Shown: positions 56,224-64,000 of the stretch, in pieces
How positions within the stretch are numbered: position 1 is the first letter of the stretch
Layout: every line of letters begins with the position of its first letter
NCBI RefSeq assembly: GCF_041287255.1
Contig: NZ_JBGGTX010000001.1
Coordinates: 1 to 64,000, forward strand
DNA from: Tamlana flava
Lineage (GTDB): Bacteria; Bacteroidota; Bacteroidia; Flavobacteriales; Flavobacteriaceae
Length of the DNA: 64,000 nt
Reading direction: 5' to 3'
Position numbers and translations under genes: made by a program
The notes under the pieces: model-generated
What the model saw: only the letters and a program-made list of their open reading frames with translations
Database searches by the model: none
What the model was told of the DNA's origin: nothing

Positions 56224-56514
56224 ATGTTTTCTTTTAAAAATATATTTCGCCTAGTAGCCCTATTGGAAGGTGTATCTTATCTGCTTTTACTGTTTATAGC
56301 TACGCCCGTTAAGTATTACGGTAACGACCCGCAATACGTTAAATTACTGGGTATGCCTCACGGGCTTTTGTTTATTGCTTATGTTGCCATGGCGTTTATG
56401 CTTAAAAAAGACCTTAACTGGAACCAGCGTACGTTTATTGTGGTGCTTTTGGCTTCTGTTATTCCGTTTGGAACTTTTTATGTGGATAAAAAATTCCTGA
56501 ATTCTAAAAAATAA
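56224..56514 (+). CDS. DUF3817 small membrane protein
   Basis: 96 residues from ATG 56224, chosen because the longer frame opens in a region containing a TACTTTTG box (56199-56206) that fits a promoter -7 element. Three membrane helices are visible (IFRLVALLEGVSYLLLLFIA, GLLFIAYVAMAFML, FIVVLLASVIPFGTFY), matching DUF3817. Function unknown. It ends one base before the MscS gene, so the two are surely co-transcribed. Confidence 0.8.
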   Translation: MFSFKNIFRLVALLEGVSYLLLLFIATPVKYYGNDPQYVKLLGMPHGLLFIAYVAMAFMLKKDLNWNQRTFIVVLLASVIPFGTFYVDKKFLNSKK

Positions 56515-56515
56515 T

Positions 56516-57763
56516 ATGAAAATGGATACATCTAAAATATATGATTATTTGCTTTCCTTGGGCCTTTCTGAAAATATGGCGCAATACCTTAAGACGGCTA
56601 TACTTTTGGTTGGTCTGTTATTAATTATTTTCATAATTGATTTTATTATAAAACGGATTCTGATTGTAGCCTTTACACAGTTTGCGCAACGTTCCAAAAC
56701 CAATTTTGATGATATTTTGGTAGCCAATAAAACACCAAGAAATGTGGCGCACATCATTCCGTTTTTAATTGCTTTAGAATTTGTGCCCAATGTGTTTTCT
56801 GATTTTCCTGATTTTGAAAATTTTGTAGAGAAAAGCCTCCAAGTTTTTGCCATTTTACTCACGTTGTGGATTGTTAGAAGCATCTTGAACTCCTTGAAGG
56901 ATTATTTAAAAACACTCCCCCGTTTTAAGGATAAACCGATTGCCAGTTATATTCAAGTCTTCATGATTTTTGCTTGGCTGGGCGGTATCATGTCGGCGAT
57001 AGCCATTATTACCAATATCCCGTTTTTACAATTCTTAACAGGAATGGGTGCGATTTCGGCGGTTATTATTTTGGTGTTCCGCGATACCATTTTAGGTTTT
57101 GTAGCCAGCATTCAGGTGTCCATTAATGATATGGTGCGTATTGGCGATTGGATAACTTTTGAAAAATATGGCGCCGATGGTGATGTTATTGAAATAACCT
57201 TGGCGACGGTTAAAGTGCAGAATTTTGATAAAACCATTACTACTATACCAACCTATGCGTTGATTTCTGATTCTTTTAAAAATTGGCGCGGTATGACCAA
57301 TTCAGATGGAAGGAGAATAAAACGTGCACTTTATATCAAACAGAACGGAGTGAAATATTTAACCGATGCTGATGTTGAAAAACTAAAGGATATTCAATTG
57401 ATTTCGTCCTATCTGGAAACCCGTCAAGCGGACATTAAGTCATTTAATACCTCTCACGAGATTAACAAAGATCTACTTTTAAATGGCAGAAACCTTACCA
57501 ATTTGGGTGCTTTTAGAAAGTATATAGATTCTTATTTAAAACAACACTCGGCCATCAATAAAGACATGATGATAATGGCGCGACAATTGGCGCCAACAAC
57601 CCAGGGTATTCCCATGGAAATCTATGCCTTTAGCAGCGATAAACGCTGGGAGAACTACGAATACATCATGTCTGACGTATTCGACCATTTAATAGCGGCG
57701 CTCCCCTACTTCGATTTGGAAATTTTTGAATTGCCGAGTAATACTGTTTTTAAAAATCCCTGA
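56516..57763 (+). CDS. ybdG: Mechanosensitive channel, YbdG/MscS family
   Basis: 415 residues, the same length as E. coli YbdG. An N-terminal membrane pair and the MscS pore helix (GAISAVIILVFRDTILGFVA) lead to the beta domain (DMVRIGDWITFEKYGADGDV). The YbdG-specific FKNWRGM...GRRIKR stretch follows. The channel opens under membrane tension and relieves hypo-osmotic shock. It follows DUF3817 with a one-base gap and ends exactly at the end of the convergent T9SS gene. Confidence 0.9.
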   Translation: MKMDTSKIYDYLLSLGLSENMAQYLKTAILLVGLLLIIFIIDFIIKRILIVAFTQFAQRSKTNFDDILVANKTPRNVAHIIPFLIALEFVPNVFSDFPDFENFVEKSLQVFAILLTLWIVRSILNSLKDYLKTLPRFKDKPIASYIQVFMIFAWLGGIMSAIAIITNIPFLQFLTGMGAISAVIILVFRDTILGFVASIQVSINDMVRIGDWITFEKYGADGDVIEITLATVKVQNFDKTITTIPTYALISDSFKNWRGMTNSDGRRIKRALYIKQNGVKYLTDADVEKLKDIQLISSYLETRQADIKSFNTSHEINKDLLLNGRNLTNLGAFRKYIDSYLKQHSAINKDMMIMARQLAPTTQGIPMEIYAFSSDKRWENYEYIMSDVFDHLIAALPYFDLEIFELPSNTVFKNP

Positions 57764-59356
57764 TTATTCTAAAATAAGCCGAGAGGTCTGTTTGTCGTTA
57801 ATTTGAATCAGGTAAATACCGGATTTAAGGTCTTTTAAGTTTAATTCTGCCGTTTTTATTCCCGCATAATTACCGTCAAAAAGTTTTTTGCCAAGGATGG
57901 AATATATTTTCACATTATTAAGCGCGCCGCCTGATACTGTTAGTTTACGAGATGATTTTAGCGGATTGGGGTACAACCTAAACTCATGACTTTGTTTATT
58001 ATTTTGAACCGAAAGCGGTGTGCCTAAATTTTCAGATAAGGCTATCACTAGACTGGTTCCGGTATTAAAATTGACTGTTGCTCCCGCGGCATCAGTTTGG
58101 TTGGCATTGTTTGAAACAGGATCGGTTAAAAACAAAATAGACATGAATAGGTATTTGTAATCTGGCGTGAACGTAATACCCGTAGGCTCCGAACCGTTTG
58201 GTACAATGCCGAAAATTTCAACATCAGGACTAGCCTGTGTGTGTCCATTTTTAACAACCCAAATATAATTATTACCACCATCCTGAAATACCCAAAGGTT
58301 ACCCTGACCATCAAAAGCCAAGTTGTCGTTACCGTTACCCCAAGGCACCGAAGTAGTTGAACTACCGTCATTAATATCGTAACTCATATTACCTACATAG
58401 GTTTCCATAGATACTGTGGAAGCAGATGTTTCCAAAGGGTTGGAATCTGAAAAACGATAAACCTGTCCTTCATTTTTTACCGCAAAATATACCATACCAT
58501 CCGGACCGATTTCAACATCCTCAATACCGGCAAAAACAGTTCCTCCAGCAGAGGCACTTAAATCGATAGTGGTATTTCGTTCATTAATGGAACTGTTAGC
58601 AATTTGCACCCAGCTTCCCGTTCCATTCTTAGACCCTGAGAACACGTATAAATTACCAGCACTTAAATTTTGTGCATTTGTTGCCACAAACTTGTACAAA
58701 TAGCCAGGGTTGGAATCTGCCCCTTGGTAGACTGTGCGTTCATTGCTGTGAATAGTTACATTTTCATGAGACATATTCCCCATGGCCCAATGTTTACCAA
58801 TTACCGTTTTGGTAGCTGGGTTGATTTCAACATTCCAACCCACATCATTGTAGCCATCAAAATTAAAATCAATGAGGCCTATAAACGCATTATAGGCAAA
58901 TTCTTCACAAGATACAACGGTTCCCCAAGGTGTAACCGTACCAGAACAGTTTGCTGCTGTGTTCCCTACCGCAGCGAAATTTAGCGTTTGGGAAGCCGTT
59001 GTTTCCCATAAATTTGAGCCTCCGTTTAAGTTAATATCAAGAACAGTAACCCCTCCTCCACCAGTCCCACCAAAAGCTACGGGTGCGTCTTCCGAGTTAA
59101 TACTTAAATACCCATTAGTACTACTTGAAGCAATAGGCACATACCCTGTAAAATCAGGCTTTGGTAACATGCTTCCTCCTCCGGTCAAAGGGTCACCAAC
59201 TTTTATAATACGTTGAAAGGAATGGCTTGAAGGAATAATGAATTGTCCTGTTTGGGTGGTTGGTGTCACTGATTTAAAATCAGCCATATTTTGAGAGTAA
59301 ATACTTTGAAATCCCAGAAATAAGATGACAAAAGTGAAGCGTAGAAGTGTTGTCAT
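57764..59356 (-). CDS. PhoX/DUF839-like secreted protein with T9SS sorting domain
   Basis: 530 residues from the ATG at 59356, whose next residues form a good signal peptide (MTTLLRFTFVILFLGFQSIY). A longer frame opens 18 codons earlier but gives a poor signal. The body is a PhoX/DUF839-like beta-propeller with the typical TPWGTVVSCEEFAYNAFIG stretch and NDNLAFDGQGNLWVFQDG. The tail is a T9SS sorting domain (LYPNPLKSSRKLTVSG ... GIYLIQIND ... SRLILE). PhoX enzymes are Fe/Ca-dependent phosphatases, but here most of the metal site was not checked, so activity is open. Confidence 0.8.
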   Translation of the reverse strand: MTTLLRFTFVILFLGFQSIYSQNMADFKSVTPTTQTGQFIIPSSHSFQRIIKVGDPLTGGGSMLPKPDFTGYVPIASSSTNGYLSINSEDAPVAFGGTGGGGVTVLDINLNGGSNLWETTASQTLNFAAVGNTAANCSGTVTPWGTVVSCEEFAYNAFIGLIDFNFDGYNDVGWNVEINPATKTVIGKHWAMGNMSHENVTIHSNERTVYQGADSNPGYLYKFVATNAQNLSAGNLYVFSGSKNGTGSWVQIANSSINERNTTIDLSASAGGTVFAGIEDVEIGPDGMVYFAVKNEGQVYRFSDSNPLETSASTVSMETYVGNMSYDINDGSSTTSVPWGNGNDNLAFDGQGNLWVFQDGGNNYIWVVKNGHTQASPDVEIFGIVPNGSEPTGITFTPDYKYLFMSILFLTDPVSNNANQTDAAGATVNFNTGTSLVIALSENLGTPLSVQNNKQSHEFRLYPNPLKSSRKLTVSGGALNNVKIYSILGKKLFDGNYAGIKTAELNLKDLKSGIYLIQINDKQTSRLILE

Positions 59357-59425
59357 AATCTTTAAGTTGAAGGTTACCAGTAAGTTAATAAAAAGAAAGA
59401 TGTTTAGCAATAATTGTTAATAAAA

Positions 59426-59455
59426 AGCCCTGTGGAGTTAAAACTCCACAGGGCT
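59426..59455 (-). terminator. Terminator of the leu operon
   Basis: A perfect 13-bp stem AGCCCTGTGGAGT/ACTCCACAGGGCT with a 4-nt loop is followed on the minus strand by TTTTTATTAA. It lies 27 bp beyond the leuB stop. Confidence 0.92.
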
Positions 59456-59481
59456 CGATATATTGATTTGTATTCTTTTGG

Positions 59482-60540
59482 CTAAATATTGGCAGCCAAC
59501 CAATCGCCAACTTCTTTAGTTCCGTAAGCTTTTCCGCCATTGGCTAAATCTTCGGTTACAACGCCTTCGGCCAAAGCTTTATTTACGGCATCCCTGATGG
59601 CTTTGCCTTCTTCCGGCAAGTTAAAAGCAGTTTCAAACATCATAGCAGCCGATAATATTGTCGCCATTGGGTTTGCAATGTTCAAACCTGTCGCTTGTGG
59701 GTAAGAACCATGAATAGGCTCAAATAAGGCAATATTAGCACCCATAGAAGCTGATGGCATCAAGCCCATAGATCCTGAAATTACTGAAGCTTCATCCGTT
59801 AAAATATCTCCAAAAAGGTTCTCGGTAATTAAAACATCATAGCTATTCGGCCATTGTACCAAACGCATGGCCACGGCATCAACAAATTCATAACTCACTT
59901 CAACTTCTGGATAATCTTTTTCCATAGCTTGAACCGTTTCACGCCATAAACGTGACGTTTCCAATACATTGGCTTTATCAACGCAGCATAATTTTTTACG
60001 ACGCGTCATAGCCAATTCAAAACCTTTCTTGGCTAAACGCTTTACTTCCTCGCGAGTGTAAACACAATTGTCATAAGCTGTTTCGCCTCCATCTCTTCTA
60101 CCCTTTTCACCAAAGTAAATACCGCCGGTCAATTCGCGTAAAAACACCAAATCGGTCCCCTTAATACGTTCTTTCTTTAAAGGTGATTTATCTAACAACG
60201 AAGGAAATGTAAACGTAGGACGCACATTAGCGAATAACCCTAATTTTTTACGCATTTTTAATAAGCCTTGCTCTGGTCTAACCGGTGCAGAAGGGTCGTT
60301 GTCAAATTTTGGGTGACCAATAGCGCCAAACAAAACGGCATCAGCAGCAACGCAAACCGCATGCGTTTCATCTGGATAAGGCTCCCCAACGGCATCAATT
60401 GCTGCCGCACCTGTTAAGGCAGGTTTCCAAGTTATTTCGTGGCCGAATTTCTTGGCAACGGCATCACTAACCTTTACTGCTTGATCTATTACTTCTGGTC
60501 CTATACCGTCTCCGGCTAAAAGGGCTATATTAAATTTCAT
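59482..60540 (-). CDS. leuB: 3-isopropylmalate dehydrogenase
   Basis: 352 residues. Family motifs are clear: LLAGDGIGPEV at the start, ELTGGIYFGEKGRR, CVDKANVLETSRLWR and GDILTDEASVISGSMGLMPS. The enzyme oxidises and decarboxylates 3-isopropylmalate with NAD in leucine synthesis. It is the last gene of the leuC-leuD-leuA-leuB operon, 48 bp after leuA, and is followed by the terminator. Confidence 0.95.
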   Translation of the reverse strand: MKFNIALLAGDGIGPEVIDQAVKVSDAVAKKFGHEITWKPALTGAAAIDAVGEPYPDETHAVCVAADAVLFGAIGHPKFDNDPSAPVRPEQGLLKMRKKLGLFANVRPTFTFPSLLDKSPLKKERIKGTDLVFLRELTGGIYFGEKGRRDGGETAYDNCVYTREEVKRLAKKGFELAMTRRKKLCCVDKANVLETSRLWRETVQAMEKDYPEVEVSYEFVDAVAMRLVQWPNSYDVLITENLFGDILTDEASVISGSMGLMPSASMGANIALFEPIHGSYPQATGLNIANPMATILSAAMMFETAFNLPEEGKAIRDAVNKALAEGVVTEDLANGGKAYGTKEVGDWLAANI

Positions 60541-60588
60541 TGTTGATTTATTTTTTTTAGTTTATTTCTCAATATTTTTCTCAAGCTT

Positions 60589-62112
60589 CTAGCTTATCAC
60601 AATGTTCAACATTTTTTCTGTTGCTTTTATGGCTGAAACGGTTTGGTCGGAATCCAAACCACGTGTTTTAAATTCCTTTTCGGGGGTTTTCCATGTGATG
60701 ATGGTTTCGCACAATGCATCCGAACGGCTTCCAGGAGGGATTCTAACGGCATAATCAACCAAATCTGGCAAAACTCCCAATTTTTGTTTTTTAAATACGT
60801 TTCTAATCGCCGTCATGAAGGCATCAAACTGACCGTCACCTTGTGAGTTTTCTTCAAACGTACTGTTTTCAATGGTGATAGAAACCGTTGTAGAAGGCCT
60901 TAATCCCTTTGAGTGTGTTAATACATACGAATTAATCTTGACCTTTTCCACGTAATTATAATCCAAAACGTCTGAAATGATGTAAGGTAAATCCTCTTTA
61001 GTAACTACCTGTTTTTTATCACCAAGTTCGATGATGCGTTGGGTGACTTTCTTTAAATCCTCATCATTGAGTTGCAGCCCCAATTCCTGCAAATTCTTTT
61101 GAATATTGGCTTTGCCAGAAGCTTTTCCTAAGGCATATTTTCTGGTTCTTCCGAAACGTTCTGGCATCAAATCGCTGAAATAGAGATTCTTTTTGTTGTC
61201 CCCATCAGCATGGATTCCAGCTGTTTGTGTAAATACGTTAGCCCCAATAATTGGTTTATTTGCAGGAATCATAACCCCCGAAAAATTCTCAACCAATTTG
61301 CTTACCGTATATAAAACCTTTTCATTTACACCTATTTCCACACTTGGCAAATAATCATTGATTACGGCTATGGTGCTTGCCATTGGCGCATTTCCGGCAC
61401 GTTCACCCATACCATTAATGGTAAGATGCAAGCCATCTGCCCCAGCTTTTAAGCCTTCAATGGCATTGGCAACCCCCAAATCGTAATCGTTGTGCGCGTG
61501 AAAATCGAAATGGATATTGGGATATTTATCCTTTATTTCCTTAATGAAGTTATAAGATTCACTCGGAGTTAAGACGCCTAAAGTGTCTGGAAGCATAATG
61601 CGCTTAACAGGCTGTGTTGCTAAAAACGCCAAAAACTCATAAACATAGTCTTTTGAGTTTCGCATACCATTACTCCAATCCTCAAGATAAACATTGGTTT
61701 CAATGCCTTTATCTAAAGCCAAAGAAATGACTTCTGAAATTTCTTTAAAATGTTGACTAGGAGTCTTTTTAAGCTGATGGGTTAAATGATTTAATGAACC
61801 CTTAGTAAGCAGATTTTGAACTTTTGCGCCTGCTTCAATCATCCAATCGATAGAAACACCTTTATCAACGAAAGTGAGCACTTCAACCTTCTCGATATAA
61901 CCATTTTCAGAAGCCCATTGGGTAACATCCTTTACCGCTTGAAACTCCCCAGCCGATACTCTTGCTGAAGCTATTTCAATTCGATCAACCTTTAATTCTT
62001 CAAGTAAAAGTTTGGCAATAGTTAATTTTTCAGAAGCTGAAAACGACACGCCTGAGGTCTGTTCACCATCACGCAATGTCGTGTCCATTATTTCTATTCG
62101 TTTTTTTGCCAT
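60589..62112 (-). CDS. leuA: 2-isopropylmalate synthase family (LeuA-like)
   Basis: 507 residues. The HMGL-like catalytic domain has MDTTLRDGEQTSGVSF, the metal-binding FDFHAHNDYDLGVANA and GLHLTINGMGERAGNAPMAS. The C-terminal ~130 residues form the LeuA allosteric/dimer domain. The catalytic context in the leu operon favours isopropylmalate synthase, but the closely related citramalate synthases share these motifs, so substrate is not certain. It starts 5 bp after leuD. Confidence 0.85.
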   Translation of the reverse strand: MAKKRIEIMDTTLRDGEQTSGVSFSASEKLTIAKLLLEELKVDRIEIASARVSAGEFQAVKDVTQWASENGYIEKVEVLTFVDKGVSIDWMIEAGAKVQNLLTKGSLNHLTHQLKKTPSQHFKEISEVISLALDKGIETNVYLEDWSNGMRNSKDYVYEFLAFLATQPVKRIMLPDTLGVLTPSESYNFIKEIKDKYPNIHFDFHAHNDYDLGVANAIEGLKAGADGLHLTINGMGERAGNAPMASTIAVINDYLPSVEIGVNEKVLYTVSKLVENFSGVMIPANKPIIGANVFTQTAGIHADGDNKKNLYFSDLMPERFGRTRKYALGKASGKANIQKNLQELGLQLNDEDLKKVTQRIIELGDKKQVVTKEDLPYIISDVLDYNYVEKVKINSYVLTHSKGLRPSTTVSITIENSTFEENSQGDGQFDAFMTAIRNVFKKQKLGVLPDLVDYAVRIPPGSRSDALCETIITWKTPEKEFKTRGLDSDQTVSAIKATEKMLNIVIS

Positions 62113-62117
62113 TTAGG

Positions 62118-62714
62118 TTATAGCATCAAATCATTAGCAAAAGATTCAATGTCACCTTTCATATTTTGAAGGTAATCAATATCATCAAAGCCATTCAACA
62201 TGTTTTGTTTCTTGTAAGAGTTGATCTCGAAAGATTCCTGATCACCCGTTGAAAGAATGGTAATAGTTTGGTTTGGAAGGTTTACTTCAATCTCTGTATT
62301 TGGGTCTTTGTAGATTTCCTCAAAGATTTTCTCAGAAAACTCAGGACTAACCTGTACTGGAAGCACACCAACGTTCAAACAGTTGTTTTTAAATATGTCA
62401 GCAAAAAAGCTAGACACCACGCAACGGAAACCGTAATCGTAAACCGCCCAAGCGGCATGCTCTCGAGAAGAACCAGAGCCAAAGTTTTTTCCACCCACTA
62501 ATATTTTTCCACTGTAAATCGGGTTGTTTAAAACAAAACTTTCTTTTGGTGAATTATCAGAATTGTATCTCCAATCGCGAAATAAGTTGTCGCCAAAACC
62601 TTTACGCTCTGTAGCTTTTAAGAAACGTGCAGGTATAATTTGATCAGTGTCTACATTTTCTAATGGTAATGGAACCGCGGAACTTGTTAATATGTTGAAT
62701 TTATCGTAAGCCAT
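62118..62714 (-). CDS. leuD: 3-isopropylmalate dehydratase small subunit
   Basis: 198 residues. Hallmarks are VDTDQIIPARFLK near the N-terminus and GKNFGSGSSREHAAWA, the substrate-binding swivel domain. It pairs with LeuC to isomerise 2- to 3-isopropylmalate. It lies between leuC (70 bp upstream) and leuA (5 bp downstream). Confidence 0.95.
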   Translation of the reverse strand: MAYDKFNILTSSAVPLPLENVDTDQIIPARFLKATERKGFGDNLFRDWRYNSDNSPKESFVLNNPIYSGKILVGGKNFGSGSSREHAAWAVYDYGFRCVVSSFFADIFKNNCLNVGVLPVQVSPEFSEKIFEEIYKDPNTEIEVNLPNQTITILSTGDQESFEINSYKKQNMLNGFDDIDYLQNMKGDIESFANDLML

Positions 62715-62784
62715 GTTTTTAATATTCAGTTGCCAATTTTCAATTGGAATTCATTTTTTTTATATTAATTTTCCTTTTTAGGAT

Positions 62785-64000
62785 TTATAAAAGCGTTCTA
62801 GGGTCTGTTACCACACCTGTTACCGCCGCTGCAGCTGCCACCAATGGACTTGCAAGCATCGTTCTTGAACCAGGTCCTTGACGTCCTTCAAAGTTTCTGT
62901 TTGATGTGCTAACGGCATATTTCCCAGCTGGAATTTTATCATCATTCATTGCCAAACAAGCCGAACAGCCAGGCTGTCTTAATGTAAAGCCAGCTTCTGT
63001 GATTATATCTAAAATACCTTCTTCCTTGATTTTGTCTTCTACCTCATGAGATCCAGGAACCAACCAAGCCGTAATATGGTCTGCCTTTTTTCTGCCTTTT
63101 ACAATGGAAGCAAAAGCTCTAAAATCTTCAATTCTTCCATTTGTACAACTACCCAAGAACACATAATCCACTTTTTTCCCAATCATTTGGTCGTTTTCAC
63201 CATACCCCATGTACTCCAATGATTTTTTATAGGTCGCCACACCACCTTCAACATCTTCTGCATCCGGAATATTGTTGGTAATACCAATACCCATGCCCGG
63301 ATTTGTTCCATAAGTAATCATTGGCTCAATATCCGCAGCATCAAAGGTTATTTCCTTGTCAAATGTAGCATTAGCATCTGTTTTTAAGGTTTTCCAATGT
63401 GCAACAGCCTTATCCCATTCTCCACCTTTTAGAGAAAGTGGTTTGTCTTTTAAGTATGCAAAAGTGGTTTCGTCAGGAGCAATCATACCTCCACGAGCAC
63501 CCATTTCAATTGACAAGTTACAAACTGTCATACGACCTTCCATGGTCATGTTTTCAAAAACATCGCCAGCGTATTCCACAAAATAACCGGTTGCCCCAGA
63601 AGTGGTTAATTTTGAAATGATATAAAGGGCCACATCTTTCGGTGTAACTCCTTTGCCCAATTGGCCGTTAACATTAATTCGCATTTTCTTTGGCTTGGGC
63701 TGCATGATACACTGAGTAGATAGTACCATTTCAACTTCCGAAGTACCAATACCAAATGCAATGGCACCAAACGCACCATGGGTTGATGTATGGGAATCTC
63801 CACAAACAATGGTGGCACCTGGGAAAGTTATACCATTTTCTGGACCAACAACGTGCACAATACCATTCTTTTTATGCCCAAGCCCCCAGTGGCTAATACC
63901 ATATTCCTTCGAGTTATCTTCTAAAGCTTTTAACTGATTTGCAGAAAGTGGATCCTCAACAGGCAAATGTTGATTAATTGTTGGCGTATTATGGTCTGCT
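62785..64000 (-). CDS. leuC: 3-isopropylmalate dehydratase large subunit, 5'-truncated by window edge
   Basis: The reading frame stays open to the right edge (ADHNTPTINQHLPVEDPLS...), so the N-terminus lies outside. About 405 residues are visible of the ~465 usual. Iron-sulfur ligands appear in FLGSCTNGRIEDF and PGCSACLAMN. GDSHTSTHGAFGAIAFGIG is the substrate-binding region. The promoter and any attenuator of the operon must be beyond the window. Confidence 0.95.
   Translation of the reverse strand, partial: ADHNTPTINQHLPVEDPLSANQLKALEDNSKEYGISHWGLGHKKNGIVHVVGPENGITFPGATIVCGDSHTSTHGAFGAIAFGIGTSEVEMVLSTQCIMQPKPKKMRINVNGQLGKGVTPKDVALYIISKLTTSGATGYFVEYAGDVFENMTMEGRMTVCNLSIEMGARGGMIAPDETTFAYLKDKPLSLKGGEWDKAVAHWKTLKTDANATFDKEITFDAADIEPMITYGTNPGMGIGITNNIPDAEDVEGGVATYKKSLEYMGYGENDQMIGKKVDYVFLGSCTNGRIEDFRAFASIVKGRKKADHITAWLVPGSHEVEDKIKEEGILDIITEAGFTLRQPGCSACLAMNDDKIPAGKYAVSTSNRNFEGRQGPGSRTMLASPLVAAAAAVTGVVTDPRTLL

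Noticed and set aside
1..64000. tRNA, rRNA, riboswitch or integrase/transposase genes
   Set aside because: None could be recognised by eye in the intergenic regions; this is not a substitute for tRNAscan-SE, Infernal or an ISfinder search.

Overview
The window looks like a chromosome segment from a marine-type member of the Flavobacteriaceae (Bacteroidota). The DNA is AT-rich. Six proteins end in type IX secretion (T9SS) sorting domains, and several promoters fit the Bacteroidota pattern TTG-N17-23-TAnnTTTG. Other family markers are a fused alpha/beta branched-chain 2-oxoacid dehydrogenase E1, DUF4251 and DUF6268 proteins, and an EF-G paralogue without the catalytic histidine. No rRNA, tRNA, CRISPR array, integrase or transposase was recognised. 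Only the leu operon, mcrBC, rloAB, yghZ and ybdG resemble known genes closely enough to be named.

Layout. 1-15.1 kb: three consecutive T9SS cargo genes. The third is a 3456-residue secreted protein built from MopE-like/thrombospondin-3-like acidic repeats. It contains 8 exact-period 135-bp repeats followed by 36 repeats of 63-71 residues arranged in nested 822-bp and 783-bp higher-order copies. 15.3-23.5 kb: a lone type III polyketide synthase, probable gene debris, another T9SS protein, the E1 dehydrogenase, a 3D-domain lipoprotein, an unusual stretch of tiny minus-strand ORFs, and a YghZ-type aldo/keto reductase. 23.7-40.6 kb: housekeeping and envelope genes: SF2 helicase, cold-shock protein, two DMT transporters, GT9 glycosyltransferase, dienelactone hydrolase lipoprotein, OsmC, DUF1853, DUF4251, an intradiol-dioxygenase-like protein, a DUF2339/DUF3999 pair, a five-haem T9SS cytochrome and an outer-membrane DUF6268 protein.

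About 40.7-52.6 kb is an accessory defence-type island. It holds an RloA-like ATPase with RloB, a truncated gene remnant, a secreted protein, McrB/McrC, and a diverged exonuclease VII large-subunit-like protein with a C-terminal membrane anchor that is translationally coupled to a 73-residue protein. It ends with a small helical protein, an SRAP (HMCES/YedK-like) protein and an unknown convergent gene. The last third of the island looks richer in GC than the rest.

52.7-64 kb returns to core genes: EF-G2-like factor with a small coiled-coil partner, a VTT membrane protein, a DUF3817 protein, a YbdG-type MscS channel, a PhoX-like T9SS protein, and the leucine operon leuC-leuD-leuA-leuB (minus strand) ending at a perfect 13-bp hairpin terminator. 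The points most worth a second look are the membrane-anchored XseA-like protein next to McrBC, the short-peptide family at 20.9-21.4 kb, the EF-G2/coiled-coil pair, and the repeat architecture of the giant protein.
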